From positions 1 through 25,797 of the forward strand of contig MPUH01001025.1 of NCBI GenBank assembly GCA_001970955.1: a DNA stretch of 25,797 nucleotides, written 5' to 3'. How positions within the stretch are numbered: the stretch's first letter is position 1; each line of letters opens with the position of its first letter. This document shows, in pieces, positions 9,126 through 18,936 of the stretch. The notes under the pieces were generated by a model, which did no database searches, was not told the DNA's origin, and saw only the letters and a list, made by a program, of their open reading frames with translations. Both the position numbers and the translations under genes were made by a program. The stretch comes from Stentor coeruleus (lineage: Eukaryota > Ciliophora > Heterotrichea > Heterotrichida > Stentoridae).

Positions 9126-9831
9126 TTAACTTTAAAGATAAGTTAAGATTAAGTATAGTAATTAGAAATTTTATAAAGTTTTAAGATTAGGATAATAAAA
9201 GTTTATATTTTATTGTATTTATATTCTAGGCTTTGTATTAAAACATACACTTAATATTATTTACTATAAAAAGATAATATCTTAAGAATATATAAAAAAT
9301 ATAACACCTTATATAATACAAAGCTTAATTTATATTCTTTTTAGCACCTACCTTTTTTTATACCTACTTTTTGCTTAAAATATAAATCATACTAATAAGT
9401 AAAACCTAAAAAATATTAGGTTGATATCTATATTTTTTTTCCTGTATAATAATCTATATATCTTCATATTGTTTTATAGATCAGGCACAGGGTTTTTTTG
9501 CAAAATATTCTAAGTTGGATGAAATATTGTTTAGGTCATTTTTAAGGCTTATTTTTTTAACATAGTATTGCTTTCTGAAACTTATAAGCTTATAAATAAA
9601 ATCTTTCAGTATTTTTTATAGATTATTAGTTTATTTTTGTAGTTTAGGTTCGATAAAAGAATTGGATATATTTTCTGTATATATTTGTGAGTGATTTTAG
9701 GGGTAATTTTCATAAATATATAAGATTGTAGCAGAAAGATTAGATTTTGGTTATAAGATAGAAATTTTATAATGACAAAGAAAAATTTTAGACTTTGATT
9801 AGATAAGGAATATGAAATATCTACAATATAT
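9126..9831. other. spacer with an unusual internal skew switch
   Basis: AT-rich. On the plus strand it is G-biased to ~9230, C-biased at ~9240-9440, G-biased at ~9480-9830, then enters the kinase gene. No reading frame or recognisable RNA was found. The C-to-G switch near 9450 resembles the pattern otherwise seen inside genes. Confidence 0.4.
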
Positions 9832-11547
9832 ATGTCTGAGTTTCCTGGAGACCTTCTTTTATTGACTATTGATATTTTGAAAACTAATGCTTCTAGATAT
9901 GAAGCCCAAATCCCTTTAGAATGCAGAAAAATACTTATCAATCCTATCGAACTCAATCTTACAGAAATTATTAACTACTATTATCAAATAGGCAATATTA
10001 ATCTTGATATTTCATATTACATTTTAGCCTTGATGACATTACGAGTTTGCAAAGAAGCACCAATCGTCAACAACAAAGGAATTGAATTTTTTGATACTAT
10101 AAAATATTTTATGGACAACCGACCTGAATACAAATTGTGTATCATGAACGCATACACAATTGCAGTAATTGAAGAATTATCCCATGGACCACCAAATATG
10201 CTTCCACAATGGGCTGAAAAAATATCAACTATAACCCCAGAAAGCTTAGCTGAACCAATAAAAAACTGGCTTGAGCTCCGATATATCTCTAGAACATATA
10301 CTTTAATAGCCGAAATGCAAGAATCTCAAACTTTATCATCAATGCAAGAAGTCTTAGATTTCATAAAAAAAGGGCAGAATTTCAAACTTAAAATCGACCA
10401 TTTAGGGAACACATCAGCAGCTCAGATCCTAGAAAACATAATCAATTTAAACGACCTAAGGGGTTTCAAAAAAATTCTAGGTGAGCCTGTGAACGCTAAT
10501 TTCGATGAATCAAGAAAACTCATTAGCTTTATTAGGACTATTGACAACTTAGACAATGAAAACAAAGAAAAAATTGAGTTTATTGAAGAAAAAATAGGTT
10601 TTTCTAAGCTTTTTCAATGTCATGATTATAAGAAAATTCCTAAATCTCAAGCACCAATAGAAGATTTGAAGGTACATTTTATTGATTGGAGTAAAATGTC
10701 TAGAGAAAGTGGTCCTATTTATGCTCATAGTACTAATATGGTTAATGTGACTATATGGAGATCAAGGTCTACAAGTGGACAAGTTATTGTGACTAAAAGT
10801 TATACTTTTTTAAGTGAGAATTTTGATACATCATCGATAAATAATGAAATTAGAATACTTACTTATTTATCAAATAGAGCTACAGATACAAATTGCTTTT
10901 TAAAGTATTATGGAACTGATCGAGAACTTGGAAAAGTTAATTTACATATGGAAGCTGGAGAGAAAAATTTAATGGATTTTCTAACTGAGTCTAAGCGAAA
11001 AGGTATTCGTATTGAGCCACAGATAATAGAAAAGTGGATTATTTCTTTATTAAACTGCTTTGCTGAACTTAGCTTAAAAAGCATATATCATTGCGATATA
11101 AAACCTCATAATATTCTTGTCACAAACAATAATCTCAAATTAATTGATTTTAGTATAAGCAAAATACAAGAAGAAAGAGAAATTACTTTGGCTGCAACAT
11201 TGGAAAATCCAATACAAGGGACAAAAGGCTATATGGCTCCAGAGCTTCAAGATAGTTTAGATGTAGGAGAAAGATTTGCTAAATTTAAACCTGGAAAAGC
11301 TGATGTTTTTTCTCTTGGAATGACATTTTTGCAAATGATAACTTTTGAAGAACTTTCAGGGTTGAATAAATTTAGCAGAAATAATGAACTGATGGATAAA
11401 GTTTCATCTATTAATGGATATCCTGGCTGGATTAAAGTCTTACTTAAAGCTATGCTTAAGCCAACAAGGGATCAAAGACCTAGTTTTAACAAATGCTTAT
11501 CTTTTATTTCTATTGAATCAGGACCTATACCTACAACTTTAACATAG
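9832..11547 (+). CDS. protein kinase with long N-terminal helical region and altered HRD/DFG motifs
   Basis: 571 aa. Residues 1-~280 are probably helical and match nothing I recognise. The kinase domain spans ~285-560: the VAIK-type lysine is K322, the alpha-C glutamate E339, the catalytic loop HCDIKPHN (H420, D422, K424, N427), the metal-binding motif DFS (D439-S441, Ser replacing Gly), the activation segment GTKGYMAPE (463-471), the F-helix aspartate D491 and the conserved R549. No glycine-rich loop is recognisable before K322. All catalytic acid/base and metal residues are present, so activity is plausible despite HCD and DFS. Ser/Thr specificity is suggested by the KPHN loop. A short segment between E339 and the hinge compacts the N-lobe. 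It ends 33 bp from the stop of the convergent GPC1-like gene. Confidence 0.85.
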   Translation: MSEFPGDLLLLTIDILKTNASRYEAQIPLECRKILINPIELNLTEIINYYYQIGNINLDISYYILALMTLRVCKEAPIVNNKGIEFFDTIKYFMDNRPEYKLCIMNAYTIAVIEELSHGPPNMLPQWAEKISTITPESLAEPIKNWLELRYISRTYTLIAEMQESQTLSSMQEVLDFIKKGQNFKLKIDHLGNTSAAQILENIINLNDLRGFKKILGEPVNANFDESRKLISFIRTIDNLDNENKEKIEFIEEKIGFSKLFQCHDYKKIPKSQAPIEDLKVHFIDWSKMSRESGPIYAHSTNMVNVTIWRSRSTSGQVIVTKSYTFLSENFDTSSINNEIRILTYLSNRATDTNCFLKYYGTDRELGKVNLHMEAGEKNLMDFLTESKRKGIRIEPQIIEKWIISLLNCFAELSLKSIYHCDIKPHNILVTNNNLKLIDFSISKIQEEREITLAATLENPIQGTKGYMAPELQDSLDVGERFAKFKPGKADVFSLGMTFLQMITFEELSGLNKFSRNNELMDKVSSINGYPGWIKVLLKAMLKPTRDQRPSFNKCLSFISIESGPIPTTLT

Positions 11548-11580
11548 GATATTTAGATAAGAATTTCTTTTAAGATTAAA

Positions 11581-12500
11581 CTATTGTGGTTTTGTTGTTA
11601 GATTATCTGCTTTCTGCGTTGGGATTTTTTTCTTGTGGTTTTTGTTCGGTAAGTAATCAAGATAATACATTCCCGCTCTCCAAATCGAATAAGCCAAACT
11701 GATAAAAATTATCATAGCAAAAATCCTATCATCCAAACATATAAAATAGCTCGAAAACACAACAAGAATAAAACTTATCATCTGAGATACCAAATAGCAA
11801 AACTCATGAAAGGATTCAGGTATTTTATAAGAAATAGCCTTAGCAATAGAATTATTTTTGAAATAGGTAAACATATTAGGGACATTATTTTTTTCCCAGT
11901 AACTTTTTAATATCTTGAAAATAAGTAAACCATAAACAATTAAGAAAATTATAANCAGTAACTTTTTAATATCTTGAAAATAAGTAAACCATAAACAATT
12001 AAGAAAATTATAAAAACGCTCAAAGAATATTTAAATGTTTCTATGATATTGCATGTATAAGAGCCACAGCCATAAAATTTACTAATAAATACAACAATAG
12101 CAGGATTTAAATGCATATAACATGTTGTAAAATATTCGAGCATATGTGGAGTTAGAGTATTTCCAAATGTAAAAACACCTGTTATCATCAATATAGAACT
12201 TGAATAAATAATATGAGATAAATTGTTTGGAAAATTATTGAAGACTGCGTAGATTAAAAGTAGATTCGCAAAATAACAGTAGTCTAGCATATAAAGGTGC
12301 CAGTTTTTATAAGTGTATTGATAGATTCTTAAAGAAAGTAGTACTATCATTGAATAGCTAGAAAAGTAAGGATAGAAGCAAGGATTATTTCCTATAATAA
12401 AAGAACTTACTAATAGAAATAAGGTCCCAATCACATACATCACCTTGTTTCTCTTACTTGTCCATACAGCATCACTATTACCAAACAATTTTTCAATCAT
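11581..12500 (-). CDS. GPC1: glycerophosphocholine acyltransferase 1-like membrane protein (crosses a contig join)
   Basis: The frame is cut by the N at 11955. Dropping one copy of the 58-bp duplication (11897-11954) joins both parts in frame into a 286-aa protein. At the join ...FKILKSY is followed by WEKNN. There are about 7-8 hydrophobic helices. The signature NWHLYMLDYCYFANLLLIY (~res 67-85) matches the K-W-H-(F/Y)-x2-LDxCYFxN motif of GPC1/GPCAT (DUF2838) enzymes, and HMLEYFTTCYMHLNPAIV matches their LDKxTSxFIHxxPP region. These enzymes reacylate glycerophosphocholine with acyl-CoA to form lysophosphatidylcholine in phosphatidylcholine remodelling, in the ER membrane. The length is a little short for the family (~300-400 aa). 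The C-terminus is basic. The stop is TAG. Confidence 0.75.
11897..12013. repeat. 58-bp exact duplication flanking a single N (contig overlap)
   Basis: 11897-11954 equals 11956-12013 with N at 11955. Both copies lie within one gene, and removing one restores a single open frame, so this is an assembly artefact rather than a real duplication. Confidence 0.95.
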
Positions 12501-12608
12501 TTATTAACCCTTAATATCAATCAACTCTAATTAAATCATATATTTCACCACTAAATCCAAAAACCAAAAAAGCCTAAAAAAAACTAAAAAACCTAACAAT
12601 ACTACTAA

Positions 12609-13354
12609 AATTATTATCAATCTATATTACCTTTATTTTTAAATCAGAAATTACACCCTAAATCTTCATCTACAAATATTCAAGATATTCTTCTCCCTAT
12701 ACCTAACAATTACAATATCCATAATACTTTCCAAGTTCAAAAGCAAAGATTATTAGGAATAAAAACAACAAATTTTAAAGGATTCTTATTTTATTCTTTA
12801 GGAACTTGTTTAAAAATTTTAGCATCAAAATATTCTCTTTGTAATAAATACGTAAAAACTATTAATTTCAATATTCATTCGAGGTAAAACTTGGGATATT
12901 ATTGCTGATAATAGATTAAAACCTGTTATTTTTAAGATAAAAGTTATTAAGGAGTTTTGAAGGACATACGATTTTATCTATTGTCTAGATAATTTTTCAG
13001 ATAAACTTAAGCTTATTATAAGATTATGATTTGATCTAAAACACCCATAAAGATAATCTAAAAGATGCTTTATTTGATGATATTTAAGAATATCACCCGA
13101 TTTTATATAATTTTAAGGGTTTTTTTTGATTGTGCTTGAAGATTTTTTATATGAAATTTTGGTTGGTGTTACCATTTTCCTTAGAGTTATGTATAGGTGT
13201 ATGAACTTTGTATATAATGATTTCTTTTGAAATTGAATCATTAGAATCAAATAAAATCATCGCTAATAAGCGTCTTACCCAAATATTCAACACAATCCTA
13301 TTTCGGCTAATTCGGACCTCTACAAAACCCAATAATTTTATCTATCAAATATAA
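12609..13354 (+). pseudogene. decayed multi-frame coding region, family not recognised
   Basis: Three successive open stretches lie in different frames. Frame A, 12609-12884, has 92 codons without a stop and no ATG. Frame B, 12856-13047, is broken only by TGA at 12958 and one more TGA; it contains RGKTWDIIADNRLKPVIFK and RTYDFIYCLDNFSDKLK. Frame C, 13088-13351, is broken only by two TGA codons; it contains hydrophobic LCLKIFYMKFWLVLPFSLEL and then a charged ESLESNKIIANKR. No 15-16-nt intron fits the A/B or B/C junctions. I read it as a gene inactivated by two indels and several TGG-to-TGA or similar changes. Its local C-to-G skew switch also resembles that of real genes. A 61-codon minus-strand frame (13147-13332) is probably a shadow. 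Confidence 0.35.
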
Positions 13355-13754
13355 TATCTTTTATATAAAATTAGTATAACAATAAAATCCTTTCATATAA
13401 AGTTTAAATTATCATAAATCGTTTTAGATATAGTTCATTACCATTTGAAATAGTCTAAATTAATCCTTTTTCATCTCAAAAACAATTTCAATCATTATCA
13501 CTTTCACAGCCTATATTCAAAGTGTATTCAAGGATTTTATAGCTAAAAATTCTATTTTTACTAAAGTTAGTATTAGAAAGTATAAAATCCTGAAGTTAAC
13601 TGCAAAAATGGTCTAAAGTCACAAAAAATTACTTTATTTATTACATTATTTTCATTATTCCATCTAAAAAAATCTTATTATAATCACACCAGCATCCAAA
13701 CCCATAATCATTACACAAAATAATTGTTATCCTATAATACTTCCTATTTCCTAC
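13355..13754. other. intergenic spacer, A/C-rich on plus strand
   Basis: AT-rich sequence with a C excess on the plus strand, downstream of the TRPML-like gene. No gene, hairpin or RNA seen. Confidence 0.5.
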
Positions 13755-15600
13755 TTACGAACTTTCACTTTCAATCACAAGATTTTTCTTAATCTTTTCA
13801 AGAGCATCTTTGATTTTCATTTGACAAGTTGTAGCCAAATAAAACTTCAAAGCATCTCTATTAACTTTTTGTGAAGGCAATGGTTCCGCAATTGCAATCA
13901 ACTTCCACAAACTATCTGCAATATTATTCGCCACATTATCCATTAAAGTAATCTGCGCTTGTGTATCCGGACTAATATTCTGATTTTTCTTATTAACATT
14001 CAAAATCATCTTAAAAGCCTCTTGTGCTTTTTTCCCTATTTATATCTTACGATCTTCAGCTTCTTTTAACTCTTTAACATTTTTTTTCCCTCTTTTAATA
14101 ATACTACTTTCTATGTTTTGATCTCCTTCATCTTCTTCATCACTTTCATCTCCTCTTTTTGGTGGGTTATCAGATAATGATCCAAAGCCTTCTTGGATTA
14201 TAGCAATGAATATGTTTTGAACACAACAGATAAAAAAAACAATAAAACTGTAGACGTAAAGTTGACCTAGAAAACTGTTTTCAATGACAAGTTGTGATGT
14301 GAATTCATAGACTGAGTCACCATTAACTAAAGCAAATGCAGCGATCATACCAGAACTACTTGTTGGATAAATGCCGGTTTTCCAAAATAAACACATGGCT
14401 AAGAAGACATAAGCTAAGAAAATAGGTACAACACCTATTATATAAGGTCCGATTGTTGAAAAACTTCTACTNTAAGAAGACATAAGCTAAGAAAATAGGT
14501 ACAACACCTATTATATAAGGTCCGATTGTTGAAAAACTTCTACTTAAGGTATTGATGATTGTATATGATGTTGATTTATGTTCTAAAAACCTCACACTAC
14601 CTACCCAGGCACAAAAACATCCAATTCCTACAAGATGTTCATGTGCACCTAAAGATACATCTTGGTCTAGTATAGTTAAAATTGCGCCAAATATCTGACA
14701 CAGATTACCAATAATAGTAAATACAACCCACAGATTGAAAAACCTAAGTTTTTCTGCTAAACCCAAACTTTCCCATGCGTTTCTAAAATCTTGTGGCCCT
14801 CCACGTATTGTAGCTAAAATTTTCGCTCTCTTCATAAAATACATCCAAACTGTTATAAGTGAAGCTGTAGCTAATATAAATACCATAGCCCCAATCCACA
14901 TATGCTGGCTATTAGGACTAATAATTTGTCCTGAACAAGTACTTCTTTCAGTAGATAACATAGTATTAATCACCCCATGCATAGAATAATCATATAATTG
15001 GGTAATTTTCCATTGATAACAATTAGAACTTAAGTCCATATGATGGTTTAAATGATGATTCAATGTAAATTTCATTTCAAACCTCTTAACTTTATCTAAA
15101 TATTTTTTAGGATTCAAATGACTAAATGGTCCAAGGTCATTTTCTGTTATATCATATTCGAATTGATATCCTAAATCTTTAACATCTTCATAGTGTAAGT
15201 AATCAACATACATTTTTATAGGCTCTTTATCTCCATTTGAATCGTGTTCATAAGAGTAAATGTCTACTGTATGTTTGTTTATATGATAATATATATCAGC
15301 AGTTCGTTCTATAAAGCTTATGAGTTCTTGTATTGAGAACAAATTGTATGAGTTTGTAATACTGGTATCGCTTCCTTGAACGTTTAGATTAAGGAAAAGC
15401 TTGTTCCATAGTAAGTATTGAGAATATGAGTATGATGTAATTTGATTAACTACTAGAAGAGCTTGGACTGTGGTAAAGATAACTAATAAGGCTTGGATTA
15501 TGATTTTCCAAGGGAATCTGTCGAACTTTTCGTATTTTTCTATAGGTGGCATGTACAATCTTTGTTTGATTGTCATTCCCATCTGATGCTCAGCTGACAT
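13755..15600 (-). CDS. mucolipin (TRPML)-like cation channel, one intron, crosses a contig join
   Basis: Dropping one copy of the 72-bp duplication (14400-14471) and a 15-nt intron (14036-14050) gives a 585-aa protein, close to human TRPML1 (580 aa). Features: cytoplasmic N-terminus and FPWKIIIQ leading into S1 (~29-52); large luminal domain ~55-230 with Cys194 and Cys222 and YDYSMHGV; S2 ~234-255; S3 ~288-310; S4 ~322-338 (GCFCAWVGSVRFL); S5 ~352-382; pore with the filter NGDS (402-405), where mucolipins have NGDD; then S6. The cytoplasmic tail is acidic (SDEEDEGD), then basic and helical, and the last ~94 residues are encoded after the intron. Family role: release of Ca2+ and other cations from endosomes and lysosomes, PI(3,5)P2-gated in animals. 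A polycystin is less likely because the luminal domain and filter fit TRPML better. Confidence 0.88.
14036..14050 (-). other. 15-nt intron in TRPML-like gene
   Basis: The minus strand reads GTAAGATATAAATAG. Without splicing the protein would stop two codons after ...AEDR. With splicing the frame runs on through KKAQEAFKMILNV and the whole downstream 84-codon frame to TAA at 13755. That frame is therefore the last exon, not a separate gene. Confidence 0.85.
14400..14544. repeat. 72-bp exact duplication flanking a single N (contig overlap)
   Basis: 14400-14471 equals 14473-14544 with N at 14472. It lies in the S5 segment of the TRPML-like gene. Removing one copy keeps the frame and gives one continuous S5 helix. 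Confidence 0.95.
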
Positions 15601-16162
15601 CTTAAAATAAAATCAACAATTTGGTTTGCTATTAGAATACTTAGTAGTAAAAAGACTAAATTTTTATGGAGATTTTAATTGATGTAATATATATAAAAGG
15701 TTAGATGGGTTTAGATATTTATAAATCTTATGATGATTTTTGGGTTTTATATGCTTATTTAGGGTAAATTAGAAAATTTTATTGGTTTTTTGGGTAAATA
15801 AACTTTTTTATATAGGATAAAATTTTCTAATTAAATTTTCAACAGTTTTTAGGTTTTAACATGAAGGATTTGATATAAGTTTATGCAATTATAAACAAGC
15901 TACTAATAAAATTCTGATATACGAATTAAGTTTATATTTCCCTTTTAACTTATAAGTAAAACCATTTGAAAAATCTTCATTAAATCTATAATCCTATACA
16001 ATTTTATATATTAAAATATTTCACCTAACACAACAATTCTTACCCTTTGAAAAAATCTTATCAATCTTACAAATCCTAATCATCATAAATAAGAAATCCC
16101 TAAAAATATTACTTTACATATAAACACAATTACCGGCCAGCTGTTGCCAAATCTAAATAAAT
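15601..16162. other. divergent intergenic spacer between TRPML-like gene and WASH1
   Basis: The plus strand is G-rich to ~15830 and then C-rich to ~16140, a sharp switch. A short GC-richer patch (CCGGCCAGCTGTTGCC, around 16133-16148) stands out just before the WASH1 ATG and could be a promoter element. No gene seen. Confidence 0.5.
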
Positions 16163-17549
16163 ATGTCTTGTATTATTCCAAGTAAGTTTTAAATAGTCCT
16201 TCCTATTGAACTTTATCAATACGAGAGCTATGAGAGAATTACAGGAGTCATGGAATATCTTGAAAACCTTTTCATGGCAACAATGGACTCAATTTCTGGA
16301 AGAGTATTTTTTTATATAGGTTGCTGAATGTAAAACTAAAGTTGATGGGCTTAGTCAAAGAATTAGTGTTTCAGGTTCGAGGATTGAACAAGCTAAAGGG
16401 AGTTCAAAAGCTTTAACAATACAATCTTCTCCAACTTTTCCTAAATTAGAAAGTCAAGATGATCAACTTTTACCTTTTCAGAAACCTATGCCTAGATTTC
16501 ACCCAACTGTTCATGAAACTGAACATCCAGGCCAGGCACCAAAAGGTATGACAGCAGATGTTGCCATGCTTAATTCTTTGTATATGTCTCTTAAAATTCC
16601 AACTCCTTCAATATTAGACTTACCCCAACAGCATAAAGAGTTAGGTCTTGGTCATCCATCTGAGGAAATTTCAAGTGCTTCTTCTTTTTTACTTTTTAAT
16701 TCCTTAGCTAATCCATACAATATGGATTTCCAAGAAACTGCTGTTGAAAAAAAACAAATCGCTAATGATAGGACAATAAGTGTAAATCTTCCTGATGCTC
16801 CAGTAACTATCCAGCAATCTGAAGATTTCACGAATATAGGGAAAAAGGACTTCACCTACCAACCAGGTACAAAAGAAGCTCCAACAATTGAAGCTCCATT
16901 GCAGCTTAACATCCCAGGAATAGCAAATTTAGAATGGGATGATGATTTAGATGATGATTTCTCATCAAATTTCTCTATAGCCCCAGTAAAACCCCCATCT
17001 AACTCAAATACTACCCCAGTTAAAAAAGAACAACATGAAGAAAAAATGCCAGCTTTACCTTCTTTACCATCATTAGATAATAGACCACCACCACCTCCAT
17101 CAAATAAACCCCCACCACCACCACCTCCACCTGAACCATCAAGAGCCCCACCTCCACCACCACCACAATCAAATAGACCTCCTCCACCACCACCTTCATT
17201 AAATAAACCACCACCACCTCCACCACCTAAAGATGTACAAGTTCCTCAACATACAAATGAAACTGGAAGAAATCAAATGCTTGATCAAATTAAAGCTAGG
17301 CAAAACAATCCACTAGCTGGTTTGAAAAAAGTTGAAATTAAAGAAACATCGGGTACTGCGATAAAATCTCAGGCTGGCTCTTCGGCTGGGGGGAAAAAAG
17401 ACCCTTTTTCTTTGTTGAAGGAACAGATTGGGTTGAGGTTTAATGCAATTCATACACCTGCTGTTAGTGATAACAAAAATAAGAAGGTTAGTACATTGTC
17501 TGAAGTGAAGATGGTGAGGGAAAATGAGAGTGATAGTTACTCGGATTAG
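16163..17549 (+). CDS. WASH1: WASH1, WASH-complex actin nucleation-promoting factor, three exons
   Basis: Exons 16163-16181, 16197-16303 and 16320-17549 join to a 451-aa protein (stop TAG). The N-terminal WASH homology region reads GVMEYLENLFMATMDSISGR, then SGSRIEQAKGSSKALTIQSS (compare animal [22 protein letters not shown]), ISSASSFLLFNS (~159-170) and LNIPGIANLEW (~238-248). Residues ~297-345 are a proline-rich tract with runs of five to seven prolines, a likely profilin/SH3 region. A WH2 motif follows at ~358-381 (NQMLDQIKARQ...LAGLKKVEI), then a connector helix at ~403-416 (DPFSLLKEQIGLRF) and a short acidic tail ending ENESDSYSD. Role: activates Arp2/3 on endosomes as part of the WASH (SHRC) complex for retromer-linked sorting. 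The tail lacks the usual tryptophan and has Tyr instead. An apparent start at 16488 is only an internal Met. Confidence 0.92.
16182..16196 (+). other. 15-nt intron 1 of WASH1
   Basis: GTAAGTTTTAAATAG, after the first base of codon 7. Retention stops translation at the TAA within it. Removal joins MSCIIP to ILPIELYQYE. Confidence 0.85.
16304..16319 (+). other. 16-nt intron 2 of WASH1
   Basis: GTATTTTTTTATATAG, phase 0. Without removal the frame meets TGA shortly after. With removal it joins ISGR to VAECKTKVDGLSQRI, which restores the WASH homology region. Confidence 0.85.
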
Positions 17550-17845
17550 ATTTTAGATTAATATGAAGTTAGGAAGTTTTTGAATTTGGATTTTGAGAGA
17601 AGATTGGATGGATGTTATAAGAAAGAAAGGAAGGATGATATAATGATATATAAAAATAACAGACTAAAATTATATAATCCATAATAAAAACTATTCATTT
17701 AAGAATTCTAAAAATCAAAAAATTTTTGTGTATCATAAAAACTATAATTCATATCAATATTTAAAAATCTTATTATATTTATCCTCAGTTAATAATATAA
17801 TTTGCACAAAACATAATAAATCATTATATTTTATACAAGGCAATT

Positions 17846-18049
17846 ATGGGATGCGTAGTAACTAAAGAGCATAAAAAAATACAAATAACCGTCACTGCAG
17901 ATAAAAAATCTTCGAACGAGAATACCTTTCGTGGGTCAAATCAAGATTCCAATCCTCAATTGTTTATAATTAGAGAAGAAAGTGCAAGATATGAAGATTC
18001 TGCAATGCCTTCAAGAATGCATTCTTCTAATCCTGATAATCCTATATAA
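17846..18049 (+). CDS. 67-aa MGC-type (myristoylated/palmitoylated) small protein
   Basis: It begins MGCVVTKEHKK: Gly2 for N-myristoylation and Cys3 for palmitoylation, with basic residues next to them, a classic dual-acyl membrane anchor. The rest is polar and serine/asparagine-rich (KKSSNENTFRGSNQDSNP) without a domain. It is short, but the starting motif and codon composition support a real gene. It lies 296 bp downstream of WASH1 on the same strand. Function unknown: a small membrane-tethered adaptor or the N-terminal exon of something larger. No intron extending it was found. Confidence 0.55.
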   Translation: MGCVVTKEHKKIQITVTADKKSSNENTFRGSNQDSNPQLFIIREESARYEDSAMPSRMHSSNPDNPI

Positions 18050-18936
18050 TCCTTTATAATCCTAGTTTTAATAAGTTTTTATAAGAAAATAAACAGGAAA
18101 GTTTGTAATTAAGGTAACTTTTTTTAGAAGGTAGTCAAATGTAATGTTATTCTGATTGATTATGATAGATGAGAGTTCGTATTTGTATATAGTAAACTAC
18201 CTATAATAGATTGATATTGGAATATTGAATATTTTCAAGTTTAAGTAGAGCTTAACTAAAGATGTGAAGCAAACAAATTTTAGCACACAACAAAATGACT
18301 GATAATAAAAAACAATACTGAATACCTTTTTTTCAAATATTAATTGTCTTAAAGAAAGCTATATAACAATATAAGACTTGAATAAAGAATTAAAGTTGAA
18401 ATAAGAGCATAAATTCAAAATAAAAAATCTCTTTAATAATTTTAGAATAAATACTCCTACATATCTAAGTAAAATCAAATGAACTTACGAACCCAAGCCT
18501 AAATTTAAGTCAATCTTATTAACAAAACTGAAACTTTTTATTTTAAAATACTAAAATCAGCCTCAAATAAAAATCCAATTATCACATACACAAAATAAAT
18601 CCGTCTATTTAAAAATCCGTAAATAAATTCTTACCATTTACACTGAAACCTAAATCTTCTAACATCATCAGCAGCATAAAAATCATCTTCAAACATAACA
18701 CAATTTATTTACACCTAATCCCAAACTTATTTTTTTTTAAACTTCATATCAAATCCTTCAAAATTACTCAAAAATCCATATCTAACCTAAAACCAAACAT
18801 CTAAAATATAACCCTCCATATCAAAAATATTTTTCCTTTTCAAAACTTATAATAAAATTCCAAAATCTCTTATTCCTAATAATAAACCTTGACAATCTGA
18901 CTTTATCACACTTCTTTTTTCATACTCTTTTACTTA
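18050..18936. other. long spacer, extreme C-rich (G-free) stretch before the TBC gene
   Basis: First ~150 bp G/T-biased, then mixed. From ~18440 the plus strand is strongly C-biased: 18721-18840 has about 28 C and no G. A short minus-strand run near 18640-18700 (MFEDDFYAADDVRRFRFQCKW, then stop) looks protein-like but is too short to call. No RNA gene seen. Confidence 0.5.

Noticed and set aside
11581..11874. Separate 97-aa membrane protein
   Set aside because: It joins in frame to the 11949-12500 part once the duplicated 58 bp at the N is removed; same GPC1-like protein.
13147..13332. 61-codon minus-strand frame
   Set aside because: Antisense to the more protein-like plus-strand remnant frames; no recognisable motif.
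13755..14009. Independent 84-aa gene
   Set aside because: It is in frame with the TRPML-like gene after removal of a canonical 15-nt intron and forms its C-terminal exon.
14040..14483. Separate 147-aa pore-only channel
   Set aside because: It is the C-terminal half of the TRPML-like protein, split by the contig join at 14472.
16133..16148. GC-rich patch as a separate RNA gene
   Set aside because: Too short and lacking partner stems or boxes; left only as a possible promoter element of WASH1.
17020..17226. 68-codon valine-rich minus-strand frame
   Set aside because: Mirror image of the CCA/CCT proline codons of WASH1; a pure shadow frame.
16488..17549. 353-aa proline-rich protein starting at 16488
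   Set aside because: The Met is internal. Two tiny introns upstream restore the N-terminal WASH homology region, giving 451 aa from 16163.
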